Positions 39,124 to 51,187 are shown, counted from the first letter of the stretch. The stretch: 64,000 bases of DNA from an uncultured Colwellia sp. (GCA_913061475.1 CAJXUN010000014.1:23169-87168); one strand, 5' to 3'. Program-made: numbers and translations. The notes: generated by a model not told the origin, from the sequence alone.

Positions 39124-40973
39124 GCGCCGGTAGTTTAAAGAGTAATACTAAAGCCATTATCGCAGGTGTGATCATCGGGGGTATGCTGACCTTTGGCGCT
39201 TACATTTGGTTAATACCATCTGGAAATGAACAGATGGCAAGCGCAACATCTACAGAGAAACAGCCTTTGTATTGGGTTGCACCTATGGACGCTAATTACC
39301 AACGCGATAAGCCCGGAAAATCACCTATGGGCATGGATTTGGTGCCGGTATATGAGGATGATGGTAACGGCCCTGATGAAGGTCCTGGTACTATTCGAAT
39401 TTCATCTAATGTGATCAATAATTTGGGCGTTCGTACCACCAAAGTGAGTTATAAATCACTACATACTGAAATTAATACCGTTGGCTATGTCGCTTACAAC
39501 GAAGATAAATTAGTTCATATCCATCCAAGGGTGCAAGGCTGGATTGAAAAACTATATATTAAATCTGTTGGCGACCCAGTCGAAAAAGGTCAGCCGTTAT
39601 ACGATATTTATTCGCCGGAGTTAGTGAATGCTCAAGAAGAGTTATTGCTCGCATTAGCGCGTAACAACAAACAATTAATCAGTGCTGCTGAAAATCGATT
39701 AATGGCACTACAACTACCTAAATCGGCAGTTGAAAAGTTAAAGAAAACGAGAAAGTCTCAGTCAAACATTACCTTTTATGCACCGCAAAAGGGTGTCGTT
39801 GAAAACCTAAACATACGTGAAGGTTTCTTTGTTAAGCCCGGTTCAACGCTTATGTCGATTGGCGACTTATCTGAAGTTTGGGTTGAAGCTGAAGTATTTG
39901 AACGACAAGCAGGACAAGTAAAAACCGATACCCCCGTCACTATGACGCTTGATTATTTACCGGGTAAAACGTGGACAGGGCAAGTTGATTATATTTATCC
40001 AACACTTGATGCTAAAACCCGTACTGTCAAAGTTCGCCTACGTTTCAATAATGATAATGGCGATTTTAAACCGAATATGTTTGCACAAATTGCCATTCAT
40101 ACTACGGGTAATGAAAGTGCCTTACTTATTCCTAAAGAAGCGCTGATTAGAACGGGTAGCCAAGACCGGGTTGTGCTCGCACTTGGGCAAGGAAATTTTA
40201 AATCGGTGGCGGTAACCGTCGGACGCTACGATAGTGAAAGTGTTGAAATAGTTGCAGGCCTGAGTGAAGGAGAAGAGGTTGTTAGCTCCGCGCAGTTTTT
40301 ACTGGATTCAGAATCAAGCAAATCATCAGATTTTAAACGTATGAATCATGATGATGTTAGACAAAATGATGCCGTACCAACGTCGGTGTGGGTCGCCGCT
40401 AAAATTCAAAGTTTAATGGAAGGTCATAAAATGTTAACGCTAGTGCATGATGCTATTCCTGAATGGGATTGGCCTGAAATGACCATGGATTTTACGGTCA
40501 GCGATTCAGTCGATTTTTCTTTACTTAATCAAGGTCTTAGTTTGCACGTTGAAGTAACAAAAACTGCGGCAGGCGACTACCAAGTCAGTAATATTCATAT
40601 CCCTGATACGTTAACAGATGATTCTAGCCCTATGGTCGGCATGGATATGAGCAAAGGCAGTAAAACAAGTGCCGTTATACCTTCTGCAACCGTAACCGGC
40701 ACCATCAACTCCTTAATGATTGATCACGGTATGATCAACATCAGTCGCTCCGCCATTGAAAAATGGCATCGAGAGGCGGCAACCGTTGATTTTATTGCCG
40801 GTGACGGCGTGAGTTTATCAAAGCTTAGCCAAGGTATGTTGGTGAAATTTACCTTCGAAATTCGCGATGACAACTTTGTTATTGTTGAAATTTCTCCACT
40901 AGCCAATGATGGAACATCAATAGGCGCTTCAAGCGATGAAGTGCCTGTTGTTGATCACTCAAGCCACCAATAA
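39120..40973 (+). CDS. CusB-type RND periplasmic adaptor with N-terminal heavy-metal-binding domain and two C-terminal CusF-like modules
   Basis: YWVAPMDANYQRDKPGKSPMGMDLVPVYED; HlyD core; WDWPEMTMDF CusF motif and a second degenerate copy. Confidence 0.9.
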   Translation: MSAGSLKSNTKAIIAGVIIGGMLTFGAYIWLIPSGNEQMASATSTEKQPLYWVAPMDANYQRDKPGKSPMGMDLVPVYEDDGNGPDEGPGTIRISSNVINNLGVRTTKVSYKSLHTEINTVGYVAYNEDKLVHIHPRVQGWIEKLYIKSVGDPVEKGQPLYDIYSPELVNAQEELLLALARNNKQLISAAENRLMALQLPKSAVEKLKKTRKSQSNITFYAPQKGVVENLNIREGFFVKPGSTLMSIGDLSEVWVEAEVFERQAGQVKTDTPVTMTLDYLPGKTWTGQVDYIYPTLDAKTRTVKVRLRFNNDNGDFKPNMFAQIAIHTTGNESALLIPKEALIRTGSQDRVVLALGQGNFKSVAVTVGRYDSESVEIVAGLSEGEEVVSSAQFLLDSESSKSSDFKRMNHDDVRQNDAVPTSVWVAAKIQSLMEGHKMLTLVHDAIPEWDWPEMTMDFTVSDSVDFSLLNQGLSLHVEVTKTAAGDYQVSNIHIPDTLTDDSSPMVGMDMSKGSKTSAVIPSATVTGTINSLMIDHGMINISRSAIEKWHREAATVDFIAGDGVSLSKLSQGMLVKFTFEIRDDNFVIVEISPLANDGTSIGASSDEVPVVDHSSHQ

Positions 40974-40988
40974 AGGAGCTAAATACTT

Positions 40989-43900
40989 ATGATTGCTTCT
41001 ATTATTCGTTGGTCGGTCGGTAATCGATTTTTTGTCTTACTGGCAACGTTTTTACTGGTCGCAGCCGGTTTATATTCGGTTAATAAAACCCCGATTGATG
41101 CTTTGCCTGATTTGTCTGATGTGCAAGTGATAATAAAAACCAGTTATCCAGGGCAAGCACCACAAGTGGTTGAAGATCAAGTAACGTATCCAATGACCAC
41201 GGCGATGTTGTCTGTACCCGGTGCGGTGACTGTGCGTGGTTACTCTTTTTTCGGTGATTCCTATGTTTATGTGATTTTTGATGAAGACACTGATTTATAT
41301 TGGGCACGTTCACGGGTACTTGAATATTTAAGTCAAGTCGCCCCTAATTTACCCAGTGATGCTAAGCCGCAATTGGGTCCTGATGCAACGGGTGTCGGTT
41401 GGGTCTATTTATATGCCTTGGTCGATAAAACCGGTCAGCATGATTTAAGTCAGTTACGTAGTATCCAAGATTGGTTTTTAAAGTTTGAACTGCAAACTGT
41501 GCCAGGGGTTTCTGAAGTTACCGTGCTTGGCGGTATGGTTAAGCAATATCAAGTCAGGGTCAATCCAGATAAGTTAAGAGCTTTTGGTATTCCTTTATCG
41601 CTCATTCAAACCGCGATTAAACAAGGCAACCAAGAAATAGGCGCCTCGGTCATTGAAATGGCAGAAGCAGAATATATGGTTCGAGCTACGGGTTATATCA
41701 AAGGTGTTGAGGATCTTGAGCATATTCCACTAGGGGTTAACCAAAATGGTACGCCATTATTGTTAAAAGATGTCGCTGATATTGGCATTGGTCCTCAAAT
41801 GCGTCGTGGTATTGCCGAGCTGAATGGTGAAGGGGAAACCGTTGGCGGTATTGTGGTGATGCGTTTTGGCGAAAATGCCCAACAAGTCATCAAGCGTGTG
41901 AAAGCAAAGCTTGAAAAACTTAAGGCTGGACTGCCTGACGGTGTTGAAATTGTGCCTGTCTATGATCGTTCTGCCTTGATAGAGCGTGCTGTCGATAACT
42001 TGGCTTATAAGCTATTAGAAGAATTTGGCGTTGTCGCTTTGGTTTGCATTATTTTCCTGTTCCATGTTCGCTCGTCTTTAGTCGCGATCGTGAGTTTGCC
42101 AGTCGGCATTTTAACCGCATTTATTGTCATGCATATGCAAGGGCTCAATGCCAATATTATGTCATTGGGCGGTATTGCTATTGCCATTGGAGCGATGATT
42201 GATGGTGCTATCGTGATGATAGAAAATATGCATAAGCATATGGAACGCCTCACTGCTCAAGGCAAAACCCTTACTAATGAAAACCGTTGGCAAGTGGTGA
42301 TTGAATCGGCCAGTGAAGTCGGGCCAGCGTTATTTTTTAGCTTGTTAATCATTACGGTGAGTTTTATTCCGGTATTTACCCTAGAAGCACAAGAAGGGCG
42401 TATGTTTGCGCCGCTGGCTTTTACTAAAACTTATGCCATGGCGGCATCAGCGGCATTGGCAGTTACTTTAGTGCCGGTGCTTATGGGCTATTTTATTCGC
42501 GGTAAAGTGTTACCAGAACACAAAAATCCGGTTAATCGATTTTTGACCTTCATTTATATTCCGGCCTTAAAAACGGTATTACGTTTTCCTAAAGCCACTT
42601 TACTTGCAGCATTAGGTGTACTGGCTATTGGACTCTATCCGCTAGATAAAATGGGCAGTGAGTTTATTCCGCCACTCGATGAAGGTGATTTAATGTATAT
42701 GCCGACCACCTATCCTGGCATCTCGATAGGGCAAGCACGGCAGCTGCTACAACAAACCGATAAGTTAATCAAAACCGTGCCGGAAGTTAAAACCGTATTT
42801 GGTAAAGTTGGTCGCGCAGAAACCGCAACGGATCCAGCGCCATTAACTATGATTGAAAGCTTTATTCAGTTTAAACCACAAGATCAATGGCGTGAGGGAG
42901 TAACGACAGAAAGCTTGAAAAAAGAATTAGATGCACTGGTAAAACTTCCGGGCGTTACTAATGCTTGGGTGATGCCGATTAAAACGAGAATAGATATGTT
43001 AGCAACGGGCATAAAAACCCCTGTTGGAATAAAAATATCGGGTCCTAAGCTGGATGTTATTCAAGATATAGGTAAGCAAATTGAAGAAGTTTTAGTTAAT
43101 GTGCCTGGCACCGCTTCAGTGTACTCAGAGCGTGTGGCAGGTGGTCGTTATGTCAAAGTTGATATCCAACGTGCTAAAGCGGCACGTTATGGGCTAAATA
43201 TTGCTGAAATACAGCAAGTTGTAGCGACAGCTATCGGTGGCATGAATGTTACTCAAACGGTTGAAGGTTTGGAACGTTATCCGGTCAGTTTACGCTATCC
43301 ACAAGATTATCGTGACTCTCCTGAACAGTTATCATTATTGCCCATTGTTACGCCTAATGGTCAACGAATTTCACTCGGTGACGTTGCTGATGTCTTTATT
43401 GAGGATGGTCCTCCGGGTATAAAGTCTGAAAATGCTCGCTTAAATGGCTGGGCATTTGTCGACATTGATGGTGTAGATATTGGTAGTTATGTGATTGACG
43501 CACAAAAAATTGTCGCTGATAAACTGAAATTACCGGCGGGTTATTCCATTACTTGGGCAGGCCAGTACGAATATATGGAACGCGCTAAAGCTAAATTGGC
43601 TTATGTGGTGCCACTAACGTTATTTATCATCATAGTGTTACTGTATTTAAACTTTAGAAATATGGTTGAAGTCGCGATGATCATGGGCACGTTACCACTG
43701 GCTATGGTAGGCAGCATCTGGTTAATGTACTTAGAAGGCTTTAACTTTTCGGTGGCGGTTGGTGTCGGCTTTATTGCGCTGGCGGGGGTTGCGGTTGAGA
43801 TCGGCGTTATTATGTTGGTTTATTTAAACCAAGCCTATCAAGCAATGCTTAACGACCATCATGAGCAAGGTCTTACAACCACTAAGGCTGATGTACTGCA

Positions 43901-44141
43901 GGCAGTATTAGAGGGGGCAGGTATGCGTGTTCGTCCCGTTATGATGACCGCAGCCGCGATTATTGTCGGCTTATTACCTATTTTATATGGTACAGGCACA
44001 GGTTCAGAAGTGATGAGTCGTATTGCCGCGCCTATGGTTGGCGGTATGTTGAGTGCGGTAATATTGACCTTACTTGTTTTGCCTGCGCTGTTCTATCTAT
44101 GGCGTTGCTCAGCAATAAAAAACACAATGTCACGGGCCTAA
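40989..44141 (+). CDS. cusA: CusA/CzcA-family heavy-metal RND efflux pump
   Basis: 1050 aa; [64 protein letters not shown]. Confidence 0.93.
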   Translation: MIASIIRWSVGNRFFVLLATFLLVAAGLYSVNKTPIDALPDLSDVQVIIKTSYPGQAPQVVEDQVTYPMTTAMLSVPGAVTVRGYSFFGDSYVYVIFDEDTDLYWARSRVLEYLSQVAPNLPSDAKPQLGPDATGVGWVYLYALVDKTGQHDLSQLRSIQDWFLKFELQTVPGVSEVTVLGGMVKQYQVRVNPDKLRAFGIPLSLIQTAIKQGNQEIGASVIEMAEAEYMVRATGYIKGVEDLEHIPLGVNQNGTPLLLKDVADIGIGPQMRRGIAELNGEGETVGGIVVMRFGENAQQVIKRVKAKLEKLKAGLPDGVEIVPVYDRSALIERAVDNLAYKLLEEFGVVALVCIIFLFHVRSSLVAIVSLPVGILTAFIVMHMQGLNANIMSLGGIAIAIGAMIDGAIVMIENMHKHMERLTAQGKTLTNENRWQVVIESASEVGPALFFSLLIITVSFIPVFTLEAQEGRMFAPLAFTKTYAMAASAALAVTLVPVLMGYFIRGKVLPEHKNPVNRFLTFIYIPALKTVLRFPKATLLAALGVLAIGLYPLDKMGSEFIPPLDEGDLMYMPTTYPGISIGQARQLLQQTDKLIKTVPEVKTVFGKVGRAETATDPAPLTMIESFIQFKPQDQWREGVTTESLKKELDALVKLPGVTNAWVMPIKTRIDMLATGIKTPVGIKISGPKLDVIQDIGKQIEEVLVNVPGTASVYSERVAGGRYVKVDIQRAKAARYGLNIAEIQQVVATAIGGMNVTQTVEGLERYPVSLRYPQDYRDSPEQLSLLPIVTPNGQRISLGDVADVFIEDGPPGIKSENARLNGWAFVDIDGVDIGSYVIDAQKIVADKLKLPAGYSITWAGQYEYMERAKAKLAYVVPLTLFIIIVLLYLNFRNMVEVAMIMGTLPLAMVGSIWLMYLEGFNFSVAVGVGFIALAGVAVEIGVIMLVYLNQAYQAMLNDHHEQGLTTTKADVLQAVLEGAGMRVRPVMMTAAAIIVGLLPILYGTGTGSEVMSRIAAPMVGGMLSAVILTLLVLPALFYLWRCSAIKNTMSRA

Positions 44142-44145
44142 GTGG

Positions 44146-44883
44146 ATGAAAGTATTAAAAATAAGTCGCAAATTTCATCGCTGGTTAATGTTGTTTTTAG
44201 GGATACAATTTTTGATTTGGTCAATATCAGGCGCCTATATGGTGATATTTGATATTGACTATATTCATGGTGATAGCTTGGTGGTAAATCACCAAAACAG
44301 CATTGATGTCGCTAAAATTTCTTATCCTCTGTCGGCATTACGTCAACAGTATCCTGATGCAAAACATATAGCGGTAGAAAATTTTATTGACCAGGTGGTA
44401 TATCGTTTTACTGCCTTTGATAAAAAGTACCTTGTTGATGCGTTTAACGGCGAGCAGCTTTCGCCGTTAAACGCCAAGGATGCCAAGCGCGCAGCAAAAT
44501 ATTATTACAGTGGCACCGGCGAGATTGTGGAAATTGAGCTGATCAGTGAAAATCCACCATTTGAGCTGAGCCCTCGCACTTTACCGGCTTGGCGAATTAA
44601 TTTTGATGATTTTGGCAGCCCATCACTTTACGTTTCAGCGCAAACCGGTAAGTTGGTCGGTAAACGTCATGAGTTTTGGCGTACGTTTGATTTGATGTTT
44701 AGTTTGCATGTGATGGACTATGAAGATGAAGACCCAAGCAACCAATTGTTGTTTTGGTTTGCCATATTTGCCTTGCTTGCCGCCATTTTCGGCGCGGTGC
44801 TGAGTTATTTGGTTATTTTTAAAAGTAACAAAGCCGATGTTGCTAAACAAAGTATCGGGGGCGGATTTAATGTTGCTGATTAA
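44146..44883 (+). CDS. PepSY-type membrane protein
   Basis: ISRKFHRWLMLFLGIQFLIWSISGAYMV plus PepSY region; C-terminal TM. Confidence 0.75.
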   Translation: MKVLKISRKFHRWLMLFLGIQFLIWSISGAYMVIFDIDYIHGDSLVVNHQNSIDVAKISYPLSALRQQYPDAKHIAVENFIDQVVYRFTAFDKKYLVDAFNGEQLSPLNAKDAKRAAKYYYSGTGEIVEIELISENPPFELSPRTLPAWRINFDDFGSPSLYVSAQTGKLVGKRHEFWRTFDLMFSLHVMDYEDEDPSNQLLFWFAIFALLAAIFGAVLSYLVIFKSNKADVAKQSIGGGFNVAD

Positions 44884-46723
44884 AAAATTACATAAGTGGC
44901 TGTCATTATTAGTTGGCATACAATTATTACTTTGGCTTGGCACGGGCTTGTTTTTTAATTTGATGGATCATCAAAAGGCATCAGGTAATCAATATCGTCA
45001 AAAAACTGTGCCAGTACATGTTGATATGGCTCGCCTTATTGAGCCTCAGCTTGTGCTGTCAAAATCTAAGCCAGTGGTGTCTTTAAAGCAAATATCATTA
45101 TTAGCACAACCCTATTATTTACTCACGCATCAAAATACGCTTTATCGTCATTTAAAAAACAACTATTCCTTGGTGCATGCTTATAGCGGTGAACCGACAG
45201 TGATTAATGACGTTATGGCGGGAAAACTGGCGCAGTCCTCATATAAAGGTCAGGGCGTAATCAAAAACATCATCAAGTTATCACCGCCATACGATGATAT
45301 ACCGCGTGAAAAAAATGACGTTTGGCAAATCAATTATAACGATGAGGTTAACACCAGTGTTTATGTTGATGTCGGCTCAGGTCGCATTATTAAACACAGT
45401 AATGATGATAAGCGCTTCGCCGATATTTTCTTTATGCTGCACTTTATGGATTACGGCAGCGAAGGAAGTTTCAATAATGTCCAAATCATTGTTTTTGCTA
45501 TTTTCACTTTATTCTTTAGCTTTACTGGCTTTATTTGGGCCATTGAGTTGGGCTTAAATGGCCAATATAAGCTTAGCTTTACGCGTAAGAAGCGTAAGTT
45601 AGCGTTGTTTGATAAAGATAACCAAGCGATTGGCAGCTTTGAAGTGACAACTAACAGTAACTTGCTCGATGGTTTAGCTGCACATGACATTGCTTTGTCT
45701 TCAACGTGTGGCGGCGTTGGTACTTGTGGGCAATGTAAAGTACAGCTTAACCATAACACTAAAATCACTTCGGCGGATCATAGCCACTTTAACGATGAAC
45801 AACTCAAGCAAGGTTTTCGCTTGGCTTGCCAACATAATGTAAGTGAAGTTGGGCAGCTAACATTGCTTGATGTTACGCAAGCAAAAAAGCACTTATTGGA
45901 ACTAACCCATAGCGAATTTATCAGCCCATTTATCAAAGAGCTGAGGTTCAAAGTTGTTGGTGACTATCGTTTAAGGTTTCGCGCGGGAGCTCATATGCGC
46001 TTTTTTATTCCTGCAGCTAGAGGGGTATCTATTCCTCAGCGTTTACCTGAAGAGTTAAAGCCACATTGGCATCATATTGAGCATTTGGAATATCAACATA
46101 ACGCCTGTAGTCGAAGTTATTCATTAGCGAACGGTGATGGTCAAAGCGCGGATGGTGCTGAAGAGTTAGTGTTTACTATTAAAATACAAAATGCCGCAAA
46201 TAATAGTGTATTACCCGGGGTGGGCTCAAGTTATCTCTGTAATTTGGCTCAAGGCCAAACAATAGAAGCTGTTGGCCCGTTTGAAGATTTTTATGCAAAA
46301 TCGAACAGTAATAAAACCATGGTACTCATTGGGGCAGGTTCAGGTATTGCTCCGCTTAAATCGATACTCGAGGAACAGTTGTTAAATACTGATAAAGACC
46401 CCTTGGCTAAAAGGTCTATTTATTTCTTTTATGGCGCGAGAGCAGAACAAGACTTGTTATATTGCCATGAGTTTTTTCAACTATCAAAACAGTACCCACA
46501 ATTCAAATATTTTCCAGTGCTATCTCAACCCTCTGGAGATTGGACGGGAGCTAGGGGCTATACGCAAGAATTGTTGAATAGCCACTTGGAAGCTATTAAT
46601 CAACTTAATCGTTTGGAATTTTATCTTTGCGGCCCAGCAAAAATGATGACAGACACCATGAAGTTATTACAAGAAAAACATGTCGATGCGAGCAATATCG
46701 CCTTTGACCAATTTACCCAGTAA
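44870..46723 (+). CDS. PepSY membrane domain fused to 2Fe-2S ferredoxin and FAD/NAD oxidoreductase (NqrF-like)
   Basis: LHKWLSLLVGIQLLLWLGTGLFF; STCGGVGTCGQCKVQL; CSRSYSLAN; GAGSGIAPLKSIL; FYLCGPAKMM. Confidence 0.9.
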   Translation: MLLIKKLHKWLSLLVGIQLLLWLGTGLFFNLMDHQKASGNQYRQKTVPVHVDMARLIEPQLVLSKSKPVVSLKQISLLAQPYYLLTHQNTLYRHLKNNYSLVHAYSGEPTVINDVMAGKLAQSSYKGQGVIKNIIKLSPPYDDIPREKNDVWQINYNDEVNTSVYVDVGSGRIIKHSNDDKRFADIFFMLHFMDYGSEGSFNNVQIIVFAIFTLFFSFTGFIWAIELGLNGQYKLSFTRKKRKLALFDKDNQAIGSFEVTTNSNLLDGLAAHDIALSSTCGGVGTCGQCKVQLNHNTKITSADHSHFNDEQLKQGFRLACQHNVSEVGQLTLLDVTQAKKHLLELTHSEFISPFIKELRFKVVGDYRLRFRAGAHMRFFIPAARGVSIPQRLPEELKPHWHHIEHLEYQHNACSRSYSLANGDGQSADGAEELVFTIKIQNAANNSVLPGVGSSYLCNLAQGQTIEAVGPFEDFYAKSNSNKTMVLIGAGSGIAPLKSILEEQLLNTDKDPLAKRSIYFFYGARAEQDLLYCHEFFQLSKQYPQFKYFPVLSQPSGDWTGARGYTQELLNSHLEAINQLNRLEFYLCGPAKMMTDTMKLLQEKHVDASNIAFDQFTQ

Positions 46724-46833
46724 ACCATTAATTTTATTAACTTAGGAATAAAGTACGAAAACGGTAATAACATTAGATTTAGTGCCAGTGTTGATTGATT
46801 AAATATATTGGACAAATAACAACAGGAAGAATC

Positions 46834-47319
46834 ATGATAAAAGTTAAATTAGCTATAATATTTGTATATGTCATTAGTGTTTTTTTCACTAGCTTTAGTA
46901 TTGCGCATGAGACTAAATCTAGTTCAGTAGAGCAACCGTCAAGGTTTATCGGTATTCAGTCTGCGCCTGGGCAGGTGGTTAGACAATTTCATCAGGCATT
47001 GAAAGCCGGAGATAAAATAACAGCGAGAAAATTATTAGCAGATGACGTGTTGATTTTTGAAGGTGGTGGCGTTGAGCGCTCAGCCGATGAATATGCCCAT
47101 CACCATATGTTATCAGATATGAAATATCTAGCTGCCATAGACAGCGAGTTACTAGAGCATAATGTTAAAGTTATGGCTAATAGTGCGGTTTCAATGTCGC
47201 GTAGTAAAACGACCGGCACATACAAAAACAAAGCGCTAAATTATCAAGCTATGGAAACTATAGTGCTAGAAAAGCAACTCGATGAATGGAAAATAGTACG
47301 TATTCATTGGTCAAACTAA
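46834..47319 (+). CDS. Secreted NTF2/DUF4440-like protein
   Basis: Signal peptide; FHQALKAGDKITARKLLADDVLIFEGGGVERSADEYAHHH. Confidence 0.7.
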   Translation: MIKVKLAIIFVYVISVFFTSFSIAHETKSSSVEQPSRFIGIQSAPGQVVRQFHQALKAGDKITARKLLADDVLIFEGGGVERSADEYAHHHMLSDMKYLAAIDSELLEHNVKVMANSAVSMSRSKTTGTYKNKALNYQAMETIVLEKQLDEWKIVRIHWSN

Positions 47320-47414
47320 ACAATAAGTCATTAACTTCCCTTTGTTGTTGGTTAACGTTTATTGCTAAAAATCATCATTAAAACACGGCTTAAAATTCAA
47401 TTTACGATAATCAC

Positions 47415-47445
47415 TTGACCTGTGTCTAGCACACAGGTGTAAGCT
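47415..47445 (+). promoter_or_regulatory. MerR-type promoter with 19-bp spacer and embedded operator ACCTGTGT-CTAGC-ACACAGGT
   Basis: TTGACC(19 bp)TAAGCT; palindrome 47418-47438 with perfect 8-bp arms. Confidence 0.85.
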
Positions 47446-47494
47446 AGTTGTAGATTGTTTAATAACCTTTTTTTTGTGAGTGAGGACTTATGTC

Positions 47495-47932
47495 ATGAGA
47501 GTAACCGAATTAGCTAATACGATGAATACCACGCCTGATACGGTGCGTTATTACACCCGTATTGGACTTATTTCGCCAATGAAAAATCTTGACAATGGCT
47601 ACAAAACTTATAACAAAGCAGTACAGCAAAGGCTTAAATTTATTTTAAGTGCGCGGCAACTGGGCTTTGCGGTGGATGAAATTAAAGAGATCTTATCCGA
47701 AGCGGATAAAGGCCATACGGCATGTCCTTTAGTCAGGGAGATTGTCGAACATCGTTTGGCTGAAACAGAAAAGCAATTTCAGGCGGCGTTGCTATTAAGA
47801 GAGAAACTAAGAAAAGCGGTCAGTGATTGGCAGCGTAAACCTGATAAGGCTCCGTCTGGTCATATGATATGCCACCTTATTGAAGGGGAAGTCGTTGATG
47901 TTATTGACACTGCAGGAGAGCGAGATGAGTAA
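47495..47932 (+). CDS. MerR family metal-responsive regulator (CueR/heavy-metal type)
   Basis: [40 protein letters not shown]; conserved C in [16 protein letters not shown]. Confidence 0.85.
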   Translation: MRVTELANTMNTTPDTVRYYTRIGLISPMKNLDNGYKTYNKAVQQRLKFILSARQLGFAVDEIKEILSEADKGHTACPLVREIVEHRLAETEKQFQAALLLREKLRKAVSDWQRKPDKAPSGHMICHLIEGEVVDVIDTAGERDE

Positions 47933-50201
47933 ATTATCAGAAAATACTATTCAGACTGCTAGCCAAGAGTTGATTATTGACGGTGCAAGTTGTGCAAGCT
48001 GTGTTGGCAAAATTGAAAAAGCGTTACGGGCAGTCGCCGGCGTTGAAAGTGCCGCAATGAATTTTGCTTTAAGAACGGCACAGGTAACTGGTGATGTTGA
48101 GGCCGATAGCCTTATTAAGGCGGTTGAATCTATTGGTTACAATGCAAAAAGCACCAATGAAGCCAGTGATGATGAGCTGTTAGATGAGAAAGAAATCGCC
48201 GATGAAAAATACTACTCATCACTATTAAAGCAAATGTGGCTTGCGCTAGGTCTTGGTATCCCGCTGATGATTTATAGTTTGGCCGGTGGCCCGATGACCG
48301 TTGACACCACGTTAGAGCGAATAGTTTGGTTATTTATTGGCATGCTGTGCCTTGGTATTATGTACTTTGCCGGTAAACATTTTTACCTCGGTGCTTGGAA
48401 ATCTTTTATCAATCATAGCGCCAATATGGATACCTTAATTGCCTTAGGAACTGGCACTGCTTGGATTTATTCAATGATTGTAGTGCTCTTTCCGCTAGCG
48501 TTACCTGAAATGGCACGGCATGTATATTTTGAAGCCACAGCAATGATTATCGGCCTGATTAATTTAGGCTTAGCGTTAGAAGTGAAAGCGAGAGGGCGAA
48601 CCAGTGAAGCGATTAAACGCTTACTTGGATTGCAAGCAAAAACAGCGCGGGTCGTTCGTGTTATTGACGGCAAAGAACAAGAAATTGATATCGCGATTGC
48701 CGACGTGAGCCTTAACGATATCGTTCGCGTTCGCCCGGGTGAAAAAATCTCGGTAGATGGCATTGTTGTGCAGGGGTGCACCTCGATTGATGAGTCGATG
48801 TTGACCGGTGAACCTATGCCGGTGGAAAAAAGTGCAAACGACGAAGTCGTGGCTGGCACATTAAATAAGTCAGGTTCAATTTTATTTAAAGCAACGCGTG
48901 TTGGCAAAGACACCGCTTTAGCACACATTATCAATATGGTGAAAAGAGCGCAAAACTCTAAGCCACCGATAGGTCGTTTAGCTGATGTTATCTCCGGCTA
49001 TTTTGTTCCGGTTATCATGATTACTGCTATTGTCAGTGCACTCGCTTGGCTCAATTTTGGTCCTGATCCCGCACTTGCATTTGCCGTGGTTTCTGCCACC
49101 ACAGTGTTGATTATTGCTTGCCCTTGTGCCTTGGGTTTAGCAACACCAATGTCAGTGATGGTGGGGGTTGGTAAAGCAGCTGAAGCTGGGGTGTTAATTC
49201 GCAATGGTGAAGCACTACAAAGTGCATCGAAAATTACCGCCATGGTCTTGGATAAAACCGGCACCATCACAGCGGGGGCACCAAGTATCACTGATATAAT
49301 TATTACCGATAAAGCTTATAGCGAAAATGATCTTTTAACGCTAGCCGCTAGTATTGAAAGTGGCTCAGAACATCCGTTGGCAGAGGCCATTGTTGATTCT
49401 GCTCTTGAGCAAGGTATAGCGCTTGAAAGCGTGAGTGATTTTCATGCCATTACCGGACAAGGTGTGCAAGCTACTATCAAGGGGCAGCAATTGCTTTTTG
49501 GTAATCAAAAATTAATGTTGAGTAACAAGGTTGCACTCAATGATTCGGTTGCCAAGGCACAACAACTAGCTGATGAAGCCAAAACGCCAATGTATCTGGC
49601 AATTGATAAGAAATTAGCTGCCATTATCGCGGTCTCAGATGCTATCAAAGAAGACTCGGTTTCAGCCATCAAAAGATTGCAAGCCAACGGTATTCGCGTG
49701 GTTATGTTGACCGGTGATAATAGTGCAACAGCACATGCAGTGGCTAAAAAAGTTGGCATTAATGAGGTATTTGCTGATGTTATGCCCCAAGACAAAGCGA
49801 ATAAAGTGGCTGAATTGCAAGCACAAGGAGAAATTGTTGGCATGACCGGAGATGGCATCAATGATGCGCCAGCACTGGCTTTAGCGAATGTCGGTTTTGC
49901 GATTGGCACAGGAACCGATGTCGCGATTGAAAGTGCTGATATTACCCTGATGCGAGGTTCATTGCATGGGCTGGCTGATGCGATTGCAATTAGTAAAGCG
50001 ACGTTACGCAATATTAAACAAAACCTCTTTGGTGCTTTTATTTATAACGTGGCCGGAGTGCCGTTCGCTGCCGGTGTACTTTATCCATTTTTTGGACTCT
50101 TGCTAAACCCGGTAATTGCCGGAGCGGCAATGGCATTTTCGTCATTAACCGTCGTGAGTAATGCCAATCGCTTAAGATTATTCAAGCCGAAAGAGCATTA
50201 G
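47925..50201 (+). CDS. copA: Copper-translocating P1B-type ATPase
   Basis: CASC HMA motif, [45 protein letters not shown]. Confidence 0.95.
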   Translation: MSKLSENTIQTASQELIIDGASCASCVGKIEKALRAVAGVESAAMNFALRTAQVTGDVEADSLIKAVESIGYNAKSTNEASDDELLDEKEIADEKYYSSLLKQMWLALGLGIPLMIYSLAGGPMTVDTTLERIVWLFIGMLCLGIMYFAGKHFYLGAWKSFINHSANMDTLIALGTGTAWIYSMIVVLFPLALPEMARHVYFEATAMIIGLINLGLALEVKARGRTSEAIKRLLGLQAKTARVVRVIDGKEQEIDIAIADVSLNDIVRVRPGEKISVDGIVVQGCTSIDESMLTGEPMPVEKSANDEVVAGTLNKSGSILFKATRVGKDTALAHIINMVKRAQNSKPPIGRLADVISGYFVPVIMITAIVSALAWLNFGPDPALAFAVVSATTVLIIACPCALGLATPMSVMVGVGKAAEAGVLIRNGEALQSASKITAMVLDKTGTITAGAPSITDIIITDKAYSENDLLTLAASIESGSEHPLAEAIVDSALEQGIALESVSDFHAITGQGVQATIKGQQLLFGNQKLMLSNKVALNDSVAKAQQLADEAKTPMYLAIDKKLAAIIAVSDAIKEDSVSAIKRLQANGIRVVMLTGDNSATAHAVAKKVGINEVFADVMPQDKANKVAELQAQGEIVGMTGDGINDAPALALANVGFAIGTGTDVAIESADITLMRGSLHGLADAIAISKATLRNIKQNLFGAFIYNVAGVPFAAGVLYPFFGLLLNPVIAGAAMAFSSLTVVSNANRLRLFKPKEH

Positions 50202-50238
50202 CATTACGTTTAAGTAATAGCAAAGAGGAGAATTTGAA

Positions 50239-50595
50239 ATGATGATAATTAATTTAATGGGTTTGCTACTTATCGCACTCATTGTCTGGTGGTTCTGGTT
50301 ATATAAACCGAGCAATGTGGTTGATGCTAGCGCAGAAAACATCACCATTGTTGTGAATAATGGTGTCTACCAACCATCAAGAATAAAAGTAGCGCTAGGC
50401 AAGAAAACGACATTACAGTTTTTGCGTAAAGATGCGAGTTCTTGTGCCGCTACCGTATTGTTTCCTGATTTTGACATTAGCGAAGAGCTGCCGCTAGAGG
50501 CCACTAAATCAGTATTGCTGCCAGCTATGTCAGCGGGAGAATACCTATTTCATTGTCCAATGAAAATGTATACTGGTACCTTAGTTGTTGAATAA
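50239..50595 (+). CDS. Membrane-anchored cupredoxin-domain protein
   Basis: N-terminal TM; VYQPSRIKVALGKKTTLQFLRKDASSCAATVLFPDF; GEYLFHCPMKMYTGTLVV. Confidence 0.85.
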   Translation: MMIINLMGLLLIALIVWWFWLYKPSNVVDASAENITIVVNNGVYQPSRIKVALGKKTTLQFLRKDASSCAATVLFPDFDISEELPLEATKSVLLPAMSAGEYLFHCPMKMYTGTLVVE

Positions 50596-50902
50596 AATGT
50601 TTAGTTTGGCGTTGAACTACACCTGTTTCTAACATTTTTACTGCGGTGGTGTCATGGCAAGAGCAGAAAACTGCTCGTAATTAACAGAGAAATAAATCGG
50701 CTTTATGGCGCCTAATTGACAATAAAGAGTAAAATAACGAGTAAAGCCTAATGATGTGATAAATCGAATAATTATCACAAACTAAGTTTACTCATTCTTA
50801 CCAACATCCCCTAGTGTTTGCTATTTATCGCTGCCTAGCATATTTTAGCAAATAATTATCGACCGTATTAAACGGACAGTACTTTTCTTCAGGACAATTA
50901 TT

Positions 50903-51187
50903 ATGAATTTAGATAAATCGACCAAGCGTATCGCAAAGAAAGTGAAAAATGGTTTTCAGGGCTATCCGCAAATTACCTTAGCTTATTTCGGTAAATCGGA
51001 AAGCTGTGCGACCGAGGTAGTGGTGAGTTTTATTTTCGAAGAGGGGGCGAGTGTCCAAGAAGAAAAATTTTCCAGTAGCAGCGATGTCAGAAAAGATGAA
51101 ACCATTCAAACCACATTAGTAAAAATTATTGAGCGGGCAGATGCTAAAACCGTAGTAGAAATTGCCGGTGTTAGCGTTATTAAATAA
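50903..51187 (+). CDS. Hypothetical protein
   Basis: Intact 94-aa ORF; AGGACA-type RBS region; no family recognised. Confidence 0.55.
   Translation: MNLDKSTKRIAKKVKNGFQGYPQITLAYFGKSESCATEVVVSFIFEEGASVQEEKFSSSSDVRKDETIQTTLVKIIERADAKTVVEIAGVSVIK

Noticed and set aside
48467-50011. Large reverse ORFs opposite copA (155, 97 and 168 aa)
   Set aside because: Shadow ORFs from codon bias of a conserved P-type ATPase gene.
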